Virus record (IMG/VR): IMGVR_UViG_3300035145_003993
Span: 62,001 to 126,000 of that record
Source of the DNA: a virus
DNA length: 64,000 nucleotides
Direction: 5' to 3' (one strand)
How positions within the stretch are numbered: position 1 is the stretch's first letter; each line of letters begins with the position of its first letter. Below are positions 56,674-63,860 of the stretch, in pieces. Both the position numbers and the translations under genes were made by a program. Under the pieces are notes generated by a model that was given only the letters and a program-made list of their open reading frames with translations, was not told the origin of the DNA and did no database searches.

Positions 56674-56934
56674 ATGGATAATAAAGAAATAATAGAAGTC
56701 TTAAAAGAAGATATTCATAATAATGCTTTTGTAATTTTTTGTGTTAGTGAAGATGGATCTGTAACAATGATTACAACAGGTGATATAAGTAAAATACAAA
56801 AAGATATATGCTCTAATATGATAATTGTATCAGGTGATCACTCAATAATTTTATCTTCTGTTCTTTTCTTAGAAAGAACATTCGAAAATATCATGTATAA
56901 ATTTAAAGTATTTTTCGAAAGAATTTTCAAATGA
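56674..56934 (+). CDS. Small early protein (86 aa)
   Basis: MDNKEIIEVLKEDIHNNAFV, IFCVSEDGSVTMITTGDISK, SIILSSVLFLERTFENIMYK. Regulatory-type beta-hairpin (CVSEDGSVTMITTGD). Unknown; 3 bp after the previous gene. Confidence 0.5.
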   Translation: MDNKEIIEVLKEDIHNNAFVIFCVSEDGSVTMITTGDISKIQKDICSNMIIVSGDHSIILSSVLFLERTFENIMYKFKVFFERIFK

Positions 56935-56946
56935 AATACTTTAAAA

Positions 56947-56975
56947 GTGTAATTTTGTAATATAAGTTGTATAAT
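56947..56975 (+). promoter_or_regulatory. Early-type promoter
   Basis: GTGTAA, 17 bp, TATAAT, ATAT-CATACC. Drives 57025. Confidence 0.75.
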
Positions 56976-57024
56976 ATATCATACCAAAAAACAATAACCT
57001 TAATTATATTATTAGGAAATAAAT

Positions 57025-57591
57025 ATGGGTAATAAAGCTTTTAAAAGATACATTAGAGAAAGGTATCAAGGAAGAGGTAATTCTTGGGTAAGAATTGAAA
57101 AAGATAGTGAAACATATGAAAAAATTATTAATCATCTAAAAGATTTAAATTTAAACTTAGAAAACTGTGATTATATAAAACATATAACAAGAGAAGGTTT
57201 TGCTTGGATACGATTTTCAAAACCTGAAGGGACGCAAGAAGAACCTATTTCAAGATTTGAAGTTAGATATAAATCTTCAAAAATTGATCAACCAGAATCT
57301 TTTCTTTTAATCGATGATAATACAGCAAAGAATTTTAAACTATTAGGCAATACTCCTTTAAAGCTTCAACTAGAAATTGATCCTAAGAATAGAAAACAAA
57401 AAGATAATCTTGTAAATAGTATTAAAAATCTTAAAAAGAAATCTTCAAATAATATTAATCAAGATAATTTTGAATCTTATGAAGAAGTTAAAATTATTAA
57501 GGAAAGGCCTTTAACTAAACCTTCTAATAGAGAACTTGAAGAATGGTATGAATTCTTAAAGATAAATAATCTATATGAAGAAAATGTGTAA
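57025..57591 (+). CDS. GRG-x-KW family protein 4, short form (188 aa)
   Basis: Lacks the N-terminal GGQPK module and starts at the core: RYIRERYQGRGNSWVRIEKD, CDYIKHITREGFAWIRFSKP, SRFEVRYKSSKIDQPESFLL, LLGNTPLKLQLEIDPK. C-terminal Lys/Asn-rich linker then NRELEEWYEFLKINNLYEEN. Its stop lies in the next promoter's -35. Confidence 0.65.
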   Translation: MGNKAFKRYIRERYQGRGNSWVRIEKDSETYEKIINHLKDLNLNLENCDYIKHITREGFAWIRFSKPEGTQEEPISRFEVRYKSSKIDQPESFLLIDDNTAKNFKLLGNTPLKLQLEIDPKNRKQKDNLVNSIKNLKKKSSNNINQDNFESYEEVKIIKERPLTKPSNRELEEWYEFLKINNLYEENV

Positions 57592-57614
57592 CAAATAAAA
57601 ATTTAAAGTATAAT
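57586..57614 (+). promoter_or_regulatory. Early-type promoter overlapping a stop codon
   Basis: GTGTAA (TAA is the stop of 57025-57591), 17 bp, TATAAT. Drives 57620; the leader would be only a few bases long, so that gene may be near-leaderless or served by upstream transcripts. Confidence 0.6.
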
Positions 57615-57619
57615 CATTC

Positions 57620-57775
57620 ATGATAGATTTAATTTTAATATCTTTTTTCGTTTTAGTCTTTAGTTTTCTTCACAGTTTTTATAACAACAGAAAAAGATCA
57701 GACTTTTATTTTATTTTTGTTTTAACAGAAATATCAATTATATACAGTTACTTATACTATATTGGGAGGATTTAA
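57620..57775 (+). CDS. Two-TM microprotein (51 aa)
   Basis: MIDLILISFFVLVFSFLHSF, then NNRKRSDFYFIFVLTEISII. Basic loop between TM segments. TAATG coupling to the next gene. Confidence 0.5.
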   Translation: MIDLILISFFVLVFSFLHSFYNNRKRSDFYFIFVLTEISIIYSYLYYIGRI

Positions 57776-58110
57776 TGAGAATTAAATGGATTGAAGTTAA
57801 AAATGGAGATGCTGTTTATTTCAAAGAAAAAACAGGTTCTGGTTCTGTAGTAAAAACTAAAAATCATGGTAGATATTTTATGCCAGCAAAAATTGGAATG
57901 AGAATTAAAGGAGAAATTAATCCAATCGAAAAGCACGAAAGGTTTATTTTTCAAAATTCAAAAGTTCAAATGGTAGATGGATCTTCTCGCATAGTTAAAT
58001 GTTTTTTAATTAGAGTTTCTGATAATTCAAACTTAGCTATCAGTGAACAGCAACTAATGCAATATTTTTATAAAAAAGATGAAAGTAGTTTAAGTGGATA
58101 TGATTGTTAA
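57775..58110 (+). CDS. Early protein (111 aa)
   Basis: MRIKWIEVKNGDAVYFKEKT, GSGSVVKTKNHGRYFMPAKI, NLAISEQQLMQYFYKKDES. Beta-rich, preceded by GGGAGG. Unknown. Confidence 0.55.
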   Translation: MRIKWIEVKNGDAVYFKEKTGSGSVVKTKNHGRYFMPAKIGMRIKGEINPIEKHERFIFQNSKVQMVDGSSRIVKCFLIRVSDNSNLAISEQQLMQYFYKKDESSLSGYDC

Positions 58111-58327
58111 TAGTAGACCAAAAAAATCAAAAATAGAAATTGATTTAAAAGGACCAAATGGTAATGCTTTTATATTACTTGGATTAGTTGAATCTTTAGG
58201 GAAACAATTAAGTTTTCCAAAAGAAGTTATTAGTGATATAAAAAAAGTTATGATGATGGGATCGTATGAAGATTTAATTAAAACTTTTGATATTTGGTTT
58301 GGTGATCATGTCATACTCTATAGATGA
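58100..58327 (+). CDS. Conserved phage protein, GPNGNAF type (75 aa)
   Basis: SKIEIDLKGPNGNAFILLGL, VISDIKKVMMMGSYEDLIKT, FDIWFGDHVILYR. I recall KIEIDLxGPxGNAFxLIGxA...Y-x-x-L-I-x-x-FD-x-x-FGD-x-V as a conserved small protein of T4-like and other phages. Start at 58100; overlaps the previous stop. Confidence 0.65.
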   Translation: MIVNSRPKKSKIEIDLKGPNGNAFILLGLVESLGKQLSFPKEVISDIKKVMMMGSYEDLIKTFDIWFGDHVILYR

Positions 58328-58580
58328 TATTAAATTAGGTGATATGCTTTGGGTTGAGTTAAAAGGTCCAGACCAGAACTATGGTTATGGTGAAGTTATT
58401 AATATTTGGAAAGATTCAGACACAGGATATGAATTTTTTGATTTTCATTGTTTAATTAACGGAGGACAAAGGTCTGGTAGGATTGATTTAATAATAGAAA
58501 AACCGACTGCTAGAATGACATCTAAACTTTTGCAATCAAGAAAAGAATTTAACGAGATTATGAAAGAAAAAAATAGATAA
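58308..58580 (+). CDS. SH3-like small early protein (90 aa)
   Basis: MSYSIDDIKLGDMLWVELKG, YGYGEVINIWKDSDTGYEFF, DFHCLINGGQRSGRIDLIIE. KLGDMLWV...GYGEVINI is an SH3-like barrel pattern. Overlaps the previous gene by 20 bp. Confidence 0.55.
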   Translation: MSYSIDDIKLGDMLWVELKGPDQNYGYGEVINIWKDSDTGYEFFDFHCLINGGQRSGRIDLIIEKPTARMTSKLLQSRKEFNEIMKEKNR

Positions 58581-58595
58581 AGCGTTTAAATAAAA

Positions 58596-58811
58596 ATGAA
58601 TAATATATCTGTTGGTGATTTAATAAAATATAAATCTTATGTATATCCAAAAGGATTAATTTGTCTAGTTGTAAAATTAGATAGAATATATAATATCCCA
58701 ACAAAAAACTATTTCGAGCAATATACTCTTTATTGTTCAAATACTAAACATAAATTTAGAATATGGAATAGTACATGCAAAAATTCATCAAGTCTAGAAA
58801 AGGTAAATTAA
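58596..58811 (+). CDS. SH3-like small early protein (71 aa)
   Basis: MNNISVGDLIKYKSYVYPKG, LICLVVKLDRIYNIPTKNYF. VGDLIKYK...GLICLVVKL again gives the barrel plan of 38970 and 48064. Adjacent to the DUF3310 gene. Confidence 0.55.
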   Translation: MNNISVGDLIKYKSYVYPKGLICLVVKLDRIYNIPTKNYFEQYTLYCSNTKHKFRIWNSTCKNSSSLEKVN

Positions 58812-58812
58812 T

Positions 58813-59097
58813 ATGTCAAATAAATTAAATTGTTCTTCATGTAAAGCTGGAATTCTCTGTCAATGTAAAACTAAACAAAAGAAAAAAAGAGAAAACGTAA
58901 ATCATCCAGATCACTATTTGAGAAACAGTGGTCATGAGGTAATTGATGTAATAGGAGCTTGGAATTTAAATTTTGAATTAGGAAACGCTGTTAAGTATAT
59001 TGCAAGAGCAGGAAAAAAAGATTCTAATAAAGTAATTGAAGATTTAGAAAAATCAATTTGGTATATTAAAAGACAAATAGAAAATATTTCTAAATAA
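58813..59097 (+). CDS. DUF3310 family protein (94 aa)
   Basis: VNHPDHYLRNSGHEVIDVIG, AWNLNFELGNAVKYIARAGK, KVIEDLEKSIWYIKRQIENI match DUF3310 throughout. An N-terminal CSSCKAGILCQCKTK adds a Cys cluster. The family is common in phages and is sometimes annotated as a nucleotide kinase, without firm proof. Confidence 0.85.
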   Translation: MSNKLNCSSCKAGILCQCKTKQKKKRENVNHPDHYLRNSGHEVIDVIGAWNLNFELGNAVKYIARAGKKDSNKVIEDLEKSIWYIKRQIENISK

Positions 59098-59148
59098 TTT
59101 ATATTTTAATCATTAACGCTATATATAAAAAAAACATTAGGAGTATTA

Positions 59149-59364
59149 ATGATTAAAATTAGAAAAATAGTTTGGGACTTTAGTGATACTGAGTTTGAAG
59201 ATTGTGACTATGAAGAAGCAAGAAAAATTGCTGTTCTTCCTAAAAGTCTTAAAATAAACGAAGACGATCTTGACTCAGATGCGGAAGAAGAAGATATTAT
59301 CTTTTATCTTGAAGAAAATTATAATTTCTCTGTAAAGGAAATAAAAACTGATTTGGACGACTAA
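59149..59364 (+). CDS. Acidic small early protein (71 aa)
   Basis: MIKIRKIVWDFSDTEFEDCD, EARKIAVLPKSLKINEDDLD, then SDAEEEDIIFYLEENYNFSV. Acidic. TTAGGAG SD. Possibly a DNA-mimic or a structural small protein; unknown. Confidence 0.55.
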   Translation: MIKIRKIVWDFSDTEFEDCDYEEARKIAVLPKSLKINEDDLDSDAEEEDIIFYLEENYNFSVKEIKTDLDD

Positions 59365-59365
59365 A

Positions 59366-59394
59366 GTGTAATTAAAAAATTTATCGATTATAAT
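59366..59394 (+). promoter_or_regulatory. Early-type promoter
   Basis: GTGTAA, 17 bp, TATAAT, ATAT-TATAGGAG, so the initiation region is itself the SD for 59412. Confidence 0.7.
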
Positions 59395-59411
59395 ATATTA
59401 TAGGAGATAAA

Positions 59412-59954
59412 ATGAAAGATCAAATAAAATTAAAATTTTCTGGTGTAAAACATAAATGGATTTATTATCACACAGATTCTAAAACTTTTAATTTAATAGT
59501 CAACAAAATTTCAGATAAAGTTCATACTAACGAAATTGATAGTAAATCAGCTATTAATCTTGTAAAATGCTTTAAAAAACAAGAAAAAGTTTTTTTGAAA
59601 TTTATTAAAACTATTGGAAGAAAAAATTTTTCTTGTCTATGCTATTTAATAGACAAAGATAATAATAAAATTCATATTAATCTTGATCCAAAAACACTTC
59701 TTGACTCAAATATATTAAATGGGACTCCTAAATCTCTTAGACTTTATAAAGTTGAAAAGGATAAACATAAATGGAAAAAACCTAATGATGGATTTGATGA
59801 TCCTGTTTCATATCCTCCAGTTGAAGAAGAATTAACAGAATTAGGATATAGTATGTATAAAGATTGGTCTCAAGAAGTTGCATTATCTGGATTAACTTCA
59901 AAGCAATATTATAGAAAACTTTTAGGAATTGACAAATATTATAAGAAGGATTAA
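59412..59954 (+). CDS. GRG-x-KW family protein 5, divergent (180 aa)
   Basis: Most divergent member: KLKFSGVKHKWIYYHTDSKT aligns with RFKGRGSKWVFVSLEEI, VFLKFIKTIGRKNFSCLCYL with AWIRFYGP...FTV, and LNGTPKSLRLYKVEKD with LNGTPFSLKLE. The C-terminal 60 residues are different and include PPVEEELTELGYSMYKDWSQ. Membership rests on order and spacing of weak motifs. Confidence 0.5.
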   Translation: MKDQIKLKFSGVKHKWIYYHTDSKTFNLIVNKISDKVHTNEIDSKSAINLVKCFKKQEKVFLKFIKTIGRKNFSCLCYLIDKDNNKIHINLDPKTLLDSNILNGTPKSLRLYKVEKDKHKWKKPNDGFDDPVSYPPVEEELTELGYSMYKDWSQEVALSGLTSKQYYRKLLGIDKYYKKD

Positions 59955-59956
59955 AT

Positions 59957-60154
59957 ATGGCTACCTGTTTTGATTGTGGAGATAAATACCCTGATAAAAG
60001 AAAGTTTTTAGGTTATAATGTTTGTATTAAATGTGGAGACAAAATCGCATCAGATGAAGTAGTAAGAAAATCAAAATGTATTGCACCTCTTTTTAATAAA
60101 GGTGCCTATCAATATATAGGAAATATTAAAGAAGCTAAACATATTGGTAGATAA
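59957..60154 (+). CDS. Zinc-ribbon small protein (65 aa)
   Basis: MATCFDCGDKYPDKRKFLGY, NVCIKCGDKIASDEVVRKSK: C-x2-C twice, spaced about 17 residues, a compact zinc ribbon. Coupled closely (2 bp) to the previous gene. Confidence 0.6.
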   Translation: MATCFDCGDKYPDKRKFLGYNVCIKCGDKIASDEVVRKSKCIAPLFNKGAYQYIGNIKEAKHIGR

Positions 60155-60182
60155 TTATTTCTAAATTAATAAAGAGAATTTT

Positions 60183-60659
60183 ATGTCTGAAGTGTGGAAA
60201 AATGGTAAAAGAGAGATCGTAAGCTTTAATGATATCATGTCTATTTTAGAAGATGTATCTAAGTGCAAACAACACAAAATAATTATTGGATCTGATAGCA
60301 TTAAACTTGGACACAATTTTATTTTTACGAAAGCTATTTGTATTTTAAATAAAGATTATTATGATAAAAGATATTTTTATCTAAGAAAAAAAATCCAAGA
60401 TGACTTTTATTTAGATTTATCAAAAAGACTTTTAAAGGAAACATCAGACTCTATTTCATTAGCAATAAATATAAGAGATAAAGTAAATACTGCAAATATA
60501 GAAATTCATGCAGATATAAATCCCGATCAGAATCATATGTCTTCAAAATATAAAAATACTATTACAGGATATATTCAAGGATGTGGATTTAAAGTTAAAA
60601 TTAAACCTAATTCTTTTGTAGCTTCATCTATAGCAGACCAACATACTAGAAAAAAATAA
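60183..60659 (+). CDS. RNase H-like (YkuK/DUF458) protein (158 aa)
   Basis: IIIGSDSIKLGHNFIFTKAI begins the RNase H-like fold with Asp at the first catalytic strand. IEIHADINPDQNHMSSKYKN has the second Asp, and GYIQGCGFKVKIKPNSFVAS followed by SIADQHTRK has the late Asp. This order matches the YkuK/DUF458 family. A nuclease or nucleic-acid-binding role is likely; the specific substrate is unknown. Within a run of plus-strand genes. Confidence 0.75.
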   Translation: MSEVWKNGKREIVSFNDIMSILEDVSKCKQHKIIIGSDSIKLGHNFIFTKAICILNKDYYDKRYFYLRKKIQDDFYLDLSKRLLKETSDSISLAINIRDKVNTANIEIHADINPDQNHMSSKYKNTITGYIQGCGFKVKIKPNSFVASSIADQHTRKK

Positions 60660-60661
60660 TA

Positions 60662-60883
60662 ATGTATAGTTTTGTTTTTCATGTTAAAAAAGAAAACAAA
60701 ATTATTGGTCACGATTTTAGCAGCCAAACTAAAAACATAATAAATTATAATATAAAGCCAGGTATATATCTTGCGTTTTCTATTGAAGACAATGAAGAAA
60801 TAGATGATTATCTACTTTACTTTTTATACAATAACAAGATCTTATTAATTAAAAAAAAGATAGCCTTAGAATTAAAAATCTAA
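60662..60883 (+). CDS. Small early protein (73 aa)
   Basis: MYSFVFHVKKENKIIGHDFS, YNIKPGIYLAFSIEDNEEID. Beta-rich; follows the RNase H-like gene by 2 bp. Unknown. Confidence 0.5.
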   Translation: MYSFVFHVKKENKIIGHDFSSQTKNIINYNIKPGIYLAFSIEDNEEIDDYLLYFLYNNKILLIKKKIALELKI

Positions 60884-60927
60884 ACTAAATTTGTCCTATT
60901 TATATTATCTAATATAGGAGATTATTT

Positions 60928-61182
60928 ATGCCAAAATTAGTTTTTACTTTTTCTAATGACAATCAATTATTTGACGTGGGAAATAATAATAAAGTTATTG
61001 TTATAGAAAATATTTCAAGCGAGTATACTGAAGAAATTTGTGATATTATTGAAGAAAATAAACTTCCTTATGAAGAAATTAAAAATTTAGTCGAAAGTTT
61101 AGGAGGAACTATTGACATGTTTATTCTTAATCATCTTATAAATTTTTATAAAAAAAATTACTTAAAGGGGTATTCAATTTAA
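60928..61182 (+). CDS. Small acidic protein (84 aa)
   Basis: MPKLVFTFSNDNQLFDVGNN, NISSEYTEEICDIIEENKLP, NLVESLGGTIDMFILNHLIN. TAGGAGA SD. Unknown. Confidence 0.5.
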   Translation: MPKLVFTFSNDNQLFDVGNNNKVIVIENISSEYTEEICDIIEENKLPYEEIKNLVESLGGTIDMFILNHLINFYKKNYLKGYSI

Positions 61183-61227
61183 ATTTCGTGTCTAAATTAT
61201 AAAGGTTAAATCAAGAAAGGAAATTTT

Positions 61228-61593
61228 ATGACAATTGACACAATGATAAATTCAATTCTAAAGGAATACGACTATATGTCTTGCTATAATGGAACAAAAA
61301 GAAAATTAAACACTTATACACTAATGCAAGAAGATAATAATCTTATTTTTAAATGTCTTGCAACAGGTCTATCAGAAAATGATATTAAAATCTCTTTTGA
61401 TGATAAAAAACTTTATATAAAATCTTTAAATATCCAAGAAGAAAAAGATTTTGGGACTTCTTTTAATGACTCAGTTTATTTAAGTAAGAGAATTGATCCA
61501 AAAGAAAGTTATGCAAAACTATCAAAAGGAATTTTAACAATTAAAATGCCTTTACTAAACAAAGAAGGAAAACAAGAAATATCTTTTAAATAA
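61228..61593 (+). CDS. hsp20: Small heat-shock protein (Hsp20/alpha-crystallin)
   Basis: The 121-residue chain carries an alpha-crystallin domain: IFKCLATGLSENDIKISFDD, KKLYIKSLN, NDSVYLSKRIDPKESYAKLS, KGILTIKMPLLNKEG. The A-x-L-x-x-G-I-L-T-I-x-x-P signature is present. Hsp20 genes are typical of marine T4-like phages; the product probably keeps virion proteins soluble. AAAGGAAATTTT SD; a terminator follows. Confidence 0.85.
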   Translation: MTIDTMINSILKEYDYMSCYNGTKRKLNTYTLMQEDNNLIFKCLATGLSENDIKISFDDKKLYIKSLNIQEEKDFGTSFNDSVYLSKRIDPKESYAKLSKGILTIKMPLLNKEGKQEISFK

Positions 61594-61630
61594 TAATATC
61601 GATATAAAATTCATATTCTTTTATAATTTA

Positions 61631-61660
61631 AACCAAGTCTTAAAAAGCTTGGTTTTTTTG
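61631..61660 (+). terminator. Rho-independent terminator after hsp20
   Basis: AACCAAG...CTTGGTT stem with a 10-nt loop followed by seven T; lies between converging genes. Confidence 0.85.
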
Positions 61661-61663
61661 TAT

Positions 61664-61897
61664 TTATTTTAAAGATGAATATAAAACTTCATATCCGTCT
61701 GTTATTTCAACACAATCTATGTTATCTTCTAAAGATCCTACATATCCAATATTGTCTAAATACAATTCACAATCAGAAGAATATAATTTAGCTTTATGTT
61801 TATCTAGTAAATTTCTTAAGTCTTTTAAAAAATTATTAATCTTATCTTCAGGACTTGATTTCAAAACTATAGTTTCATTTTTAAAATCTTGTGACAT
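61664..61897 (-). CDS. Small protein (77 aa)
   Basis: SQDFKNETIVLKSSPEDKIN, NFLKDLRNLLDKHKAKLYSS, DNIDCVEITDGYEVLYSSL. Helix then strands. First minus-strand gene right of the early block. Unknown. Confidence 0.55.
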   Translation of the reverse strand: MSQDFKNETIVLKSSPEDKINNFLKDLRNLLDKHKAKLYSSDCELYLDNIGYVGSLEDNIDCVEITDGYEVLYSSLK

Positions 61898-61910
61898 TTA
61901 TACTTTCTTT

Positions 61911-62003
61911 CTATAAGTACTGGCAAAGTCCAGGGATTGAAAAAGCAATAAAGTAACCAATCGCTAAATATATAGGTGCGTCTTTTTGTTTTAATTTAAG
62001 CAT
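61911..62003 (-). CDS. Single-TM micropeptide (30 aa)
   Basis: MLKLKQKDAPIYLAIGYFIA then FSIPGLCQYL. AAGGA lies 9 bp before the ATG. A hydrophobic helix with a basic N-terminus. A likely real small gene, transcribed before 61664. Confidence 0.5.
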   Translation of the reverse strand: MLKLKQKDAPIYLAIGYFIAFSIPGLCQYL

Positions 62004-62056
62004 GATATTTTTCCTTAACTTATTTTTATGCTAATTATATCAAGTAAACTCATTTT

Positions 62057-62233
62057 TTATATAAAACTTAAATTTTCTTTTTGAATACTTAAAATATGTT
62101 TATTAACGTATATAGTACACCATTTAAGATTATCTGAGTTTATATAATCACTTTCAGAAAGAATTAAACAGATTTGACCTTTTAACTTTCCTTTTTTTAA
62201 AATTCCAAGTTTATTAAATGCTTTACTATTCAT
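62057..62233 (-). CDS. Small basic protein (58 aa)
   Basis: MNSKAFNKLGILKKGKLKGQ, ICLILSESDYINSDNLKWCT, IYVNKHILSIQ. Starts 24 bp after the TSP3 gene; no strong SD. The barrel-like pattern suggests a real gene. Unknown. Confidence 0.45.
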   Translation of the reverse strand: MNSKAFNKLGILKKGKLKGQICLILSESDYINSDNLKWCTIYVNKHILSIQKENLSFI

Positions 62234-62257
62234 ACATTCTGTTTCGTCAAATTTTCT

Positions 62258-62890
62258 CTATCTTTTATTTCCTATAAATAAAAAAGATATTAATAATATA
62301 AGTAAAGTCCAAATTGCATTTGGATTTTCTCTTTGATTACAACTATTATTATTTATTTCTTGAATATAATATTGATCTTTATCATAATTGTTTAATTCTT
62401 TTTCATTATTATGTGATTCTAAATTGTTTTCATGTAATTTTTCTTTATTAATTTGACAACTTTGGCCCCATAAAGTTATACACTCATCTTCAAAATTTAA
62501 AATTCCATCCCCATCAATATCATCATCACACATATCACCAAGTCCATCACCATCACTGTCTAATTGGTTTTCATTATAATCATATAGACAATTATCACAC
62601 ATGTCACCAACACTGTCACCATCTCTGTCAAACTGATCTGTATTAGAATATCTCATACAATTATCAGAAGAGTCTTCTATTCCATCATCATCATAATCAT
62701 CTGCATGTTGGTATGAGTCTCCTAAGTCTGTATTTGATATTAACACAGATCCTTTTCCGCCTCCACCTCCACCACTTTGCTCAGGTGTTCCACAGTCATT
62801 ATAATTGTTATCGCATTCATAACTTTGGCTATATGATACATTATTAATAAAAATTAAAAAAGTTAAACAGACATAATTTAAATGATTCAT
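62258..62890 (-). CDS. Thrombospondin type-3 repeat protein with C-terminal sorting-like tail (210 aa)
   Basis: An N-terminal signal peptide ends near TFLIFINNVSYSQS. A Gly run and then calcium-binding TSP3 repeats follow: DYDDDGIEDSSDNC, DRDGDSVGDMCDNC, DSDGDGLGDMCDDDIDGDGI. The C-terminus SCNQRENPNAIWTLLILLIS then FLFIGNKR has Cys, a Pro/Ala spacer, a TM helix and basic end, the layout of MYXO-CTERM-type sorting signals. Together this suggests a surface-anchored, calcium-stabilised protein of the host envelope. It follows the C39 lipoprotein gene by 1 bp. Confidence 0.7.
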   Translation of the reverse strand: MNHLNYVCLTFLIFINNVSYSQSYECDNNYNDCGTPEQSGGGGGGKGSVLISNTDLGDSYQHADDYDDDGIEDSSDNCMRYSNTDQFDRDGDSVGDMCDNCLYDYNENQLDSDGDGLGDMCDDDIDGDGILNFEDECITLWGQSCQINKEKLHENNLESHNNEKELNNYDKDQYYIQEINNNSCNQRENPNAIWTLLILLISFLFIGNKR

Positions 62891-62891
62891 T

Positions 62892-63719
62892 TTAATATCC
62901 TTTTATCAAGTGAATCCACCCAGGCAAATAAGAACTTCCATTTGAAGTAAATACTGCATTTTCGAATGCTTGTTTTGGATACTTCGTTACACCGTTATAA
63001 TCACCTGTACCATAGCCACATTTAAAACATCCACTCCATTTCCCTGCAGGATCATTGACATAATAGTTTTGACCATCAAATGATTTAACAACTAAAACAT
63101 GTCCTGAAGATGTGAAATAACCATGAACTATTGCGATATAGCCTTGAGACAAAGATATACGCAAATCTTCAGGAGAAGCATTTGTATATGTATTTATTGT
63201 ACTATTAGAAGCATAGTGTCTATAAATATAGTTTAAACCTGATGGTGATTGTGCCATATCTTTACCCCATCTAGAAAATATATCATCTGGATGAATATTA
63301 TATTGAAAGTAACTTAATACCATTGCAATTGAAGTATTTTGACATGTTGCATAAGGATAATGTTTATTGTTATATTGATTGTAATATGGAATAGAATTAT
63401 TATTTGAACTTTCTAATTGCTGTTGAGGTTGTTCTGACCAAAGTTGATGAGGCTTAGAATTTATATTACATAAAGTATATGCATCTCCTTCTTTAACACA
63501 CACACAAGGTCCTTCAACACAATCATATTGTTTTTCTTGAATATTGTATTCTACTGCATAATTTGAGTAAATACATTGATTATCGCATGAAGCTCCAACG
63601 TGTTTTGTTTCTGAATATGATTTATTTCTAAAATCAGTTTCATAACCTTGATAACTAGATAATTCATCTGAACAATTTAAAAGTAAAGATGAAAAAATTA
63701 ATAATAAAATATATTTCAT
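62892..63719 (-). CDS. C39-type peptidase lipoprotein (275 aa)
   Basis: Signal peptide with lipobox LLLNC (MKYILLLIFSSLLLNCSDEL). A Cys-rich spacer (GASCDNQC, CVEGPCVCVKEG) is followed by a papain-like C39_2 domain: IPYYNQYNN, catalytic Cys in YATCQNTSIAMVLSYFQ, His in GYFTSSGHVLVVKSFDG and Asp in YYVNDPAG. A secreted, membrane-anchored cysteine peptidase or isopeptidase. Rare in phages; pairs with the TSP3 protein, possibly as its processing partner. Confidence 0.75.
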   Translation of the reverse strand: MKYILLLIFSSLLLNCSDELSSYQGYETDFRNKSYSETKHVGASCDNQCIYSNYAVEYNIQEKQYDCVEGPCVCVKEGDAYTLCNINSKPHQLWSEQPQQQLESSNNNSIPYYNQYNNKHYPYATCQNTSIAMVLSYFQYNIHPDDIFSRWGKDMAQSPSGLNYIYRHYASNSTINTYTNASPEDLRISLSQGYIAIVHGYFTSSGHVLVVKSFDGQNYYVNDPAGKWSGCFKCGYGTGDYNGVTKYPKQAFENAVFTSNGSSYLPGWIHLIKGY

Positions 63720-63830
63720 GATATCTCCTATATAACTACAATATAAATATATTCTTTAGTTTATAAACGTATTCTGTTTTACTATGTATACGTCTTGTTT
63801 CGTCAAAATTCTGAGATCTTTTTTCGAATA

Positions 63831-63855
63831 CAAAAAAACCAGCAAAAAGCTGGCT
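63831..63855 (-). terminator. Rho-independent terminator on the minus strand
   Basis: On the minus strand CCAGC-TTTTT-GCTGG is followed by seven T; it lies just after the partial gene at the right edge. Confidence 0.8.
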
Positions 63856-63860
63856 TCTTA

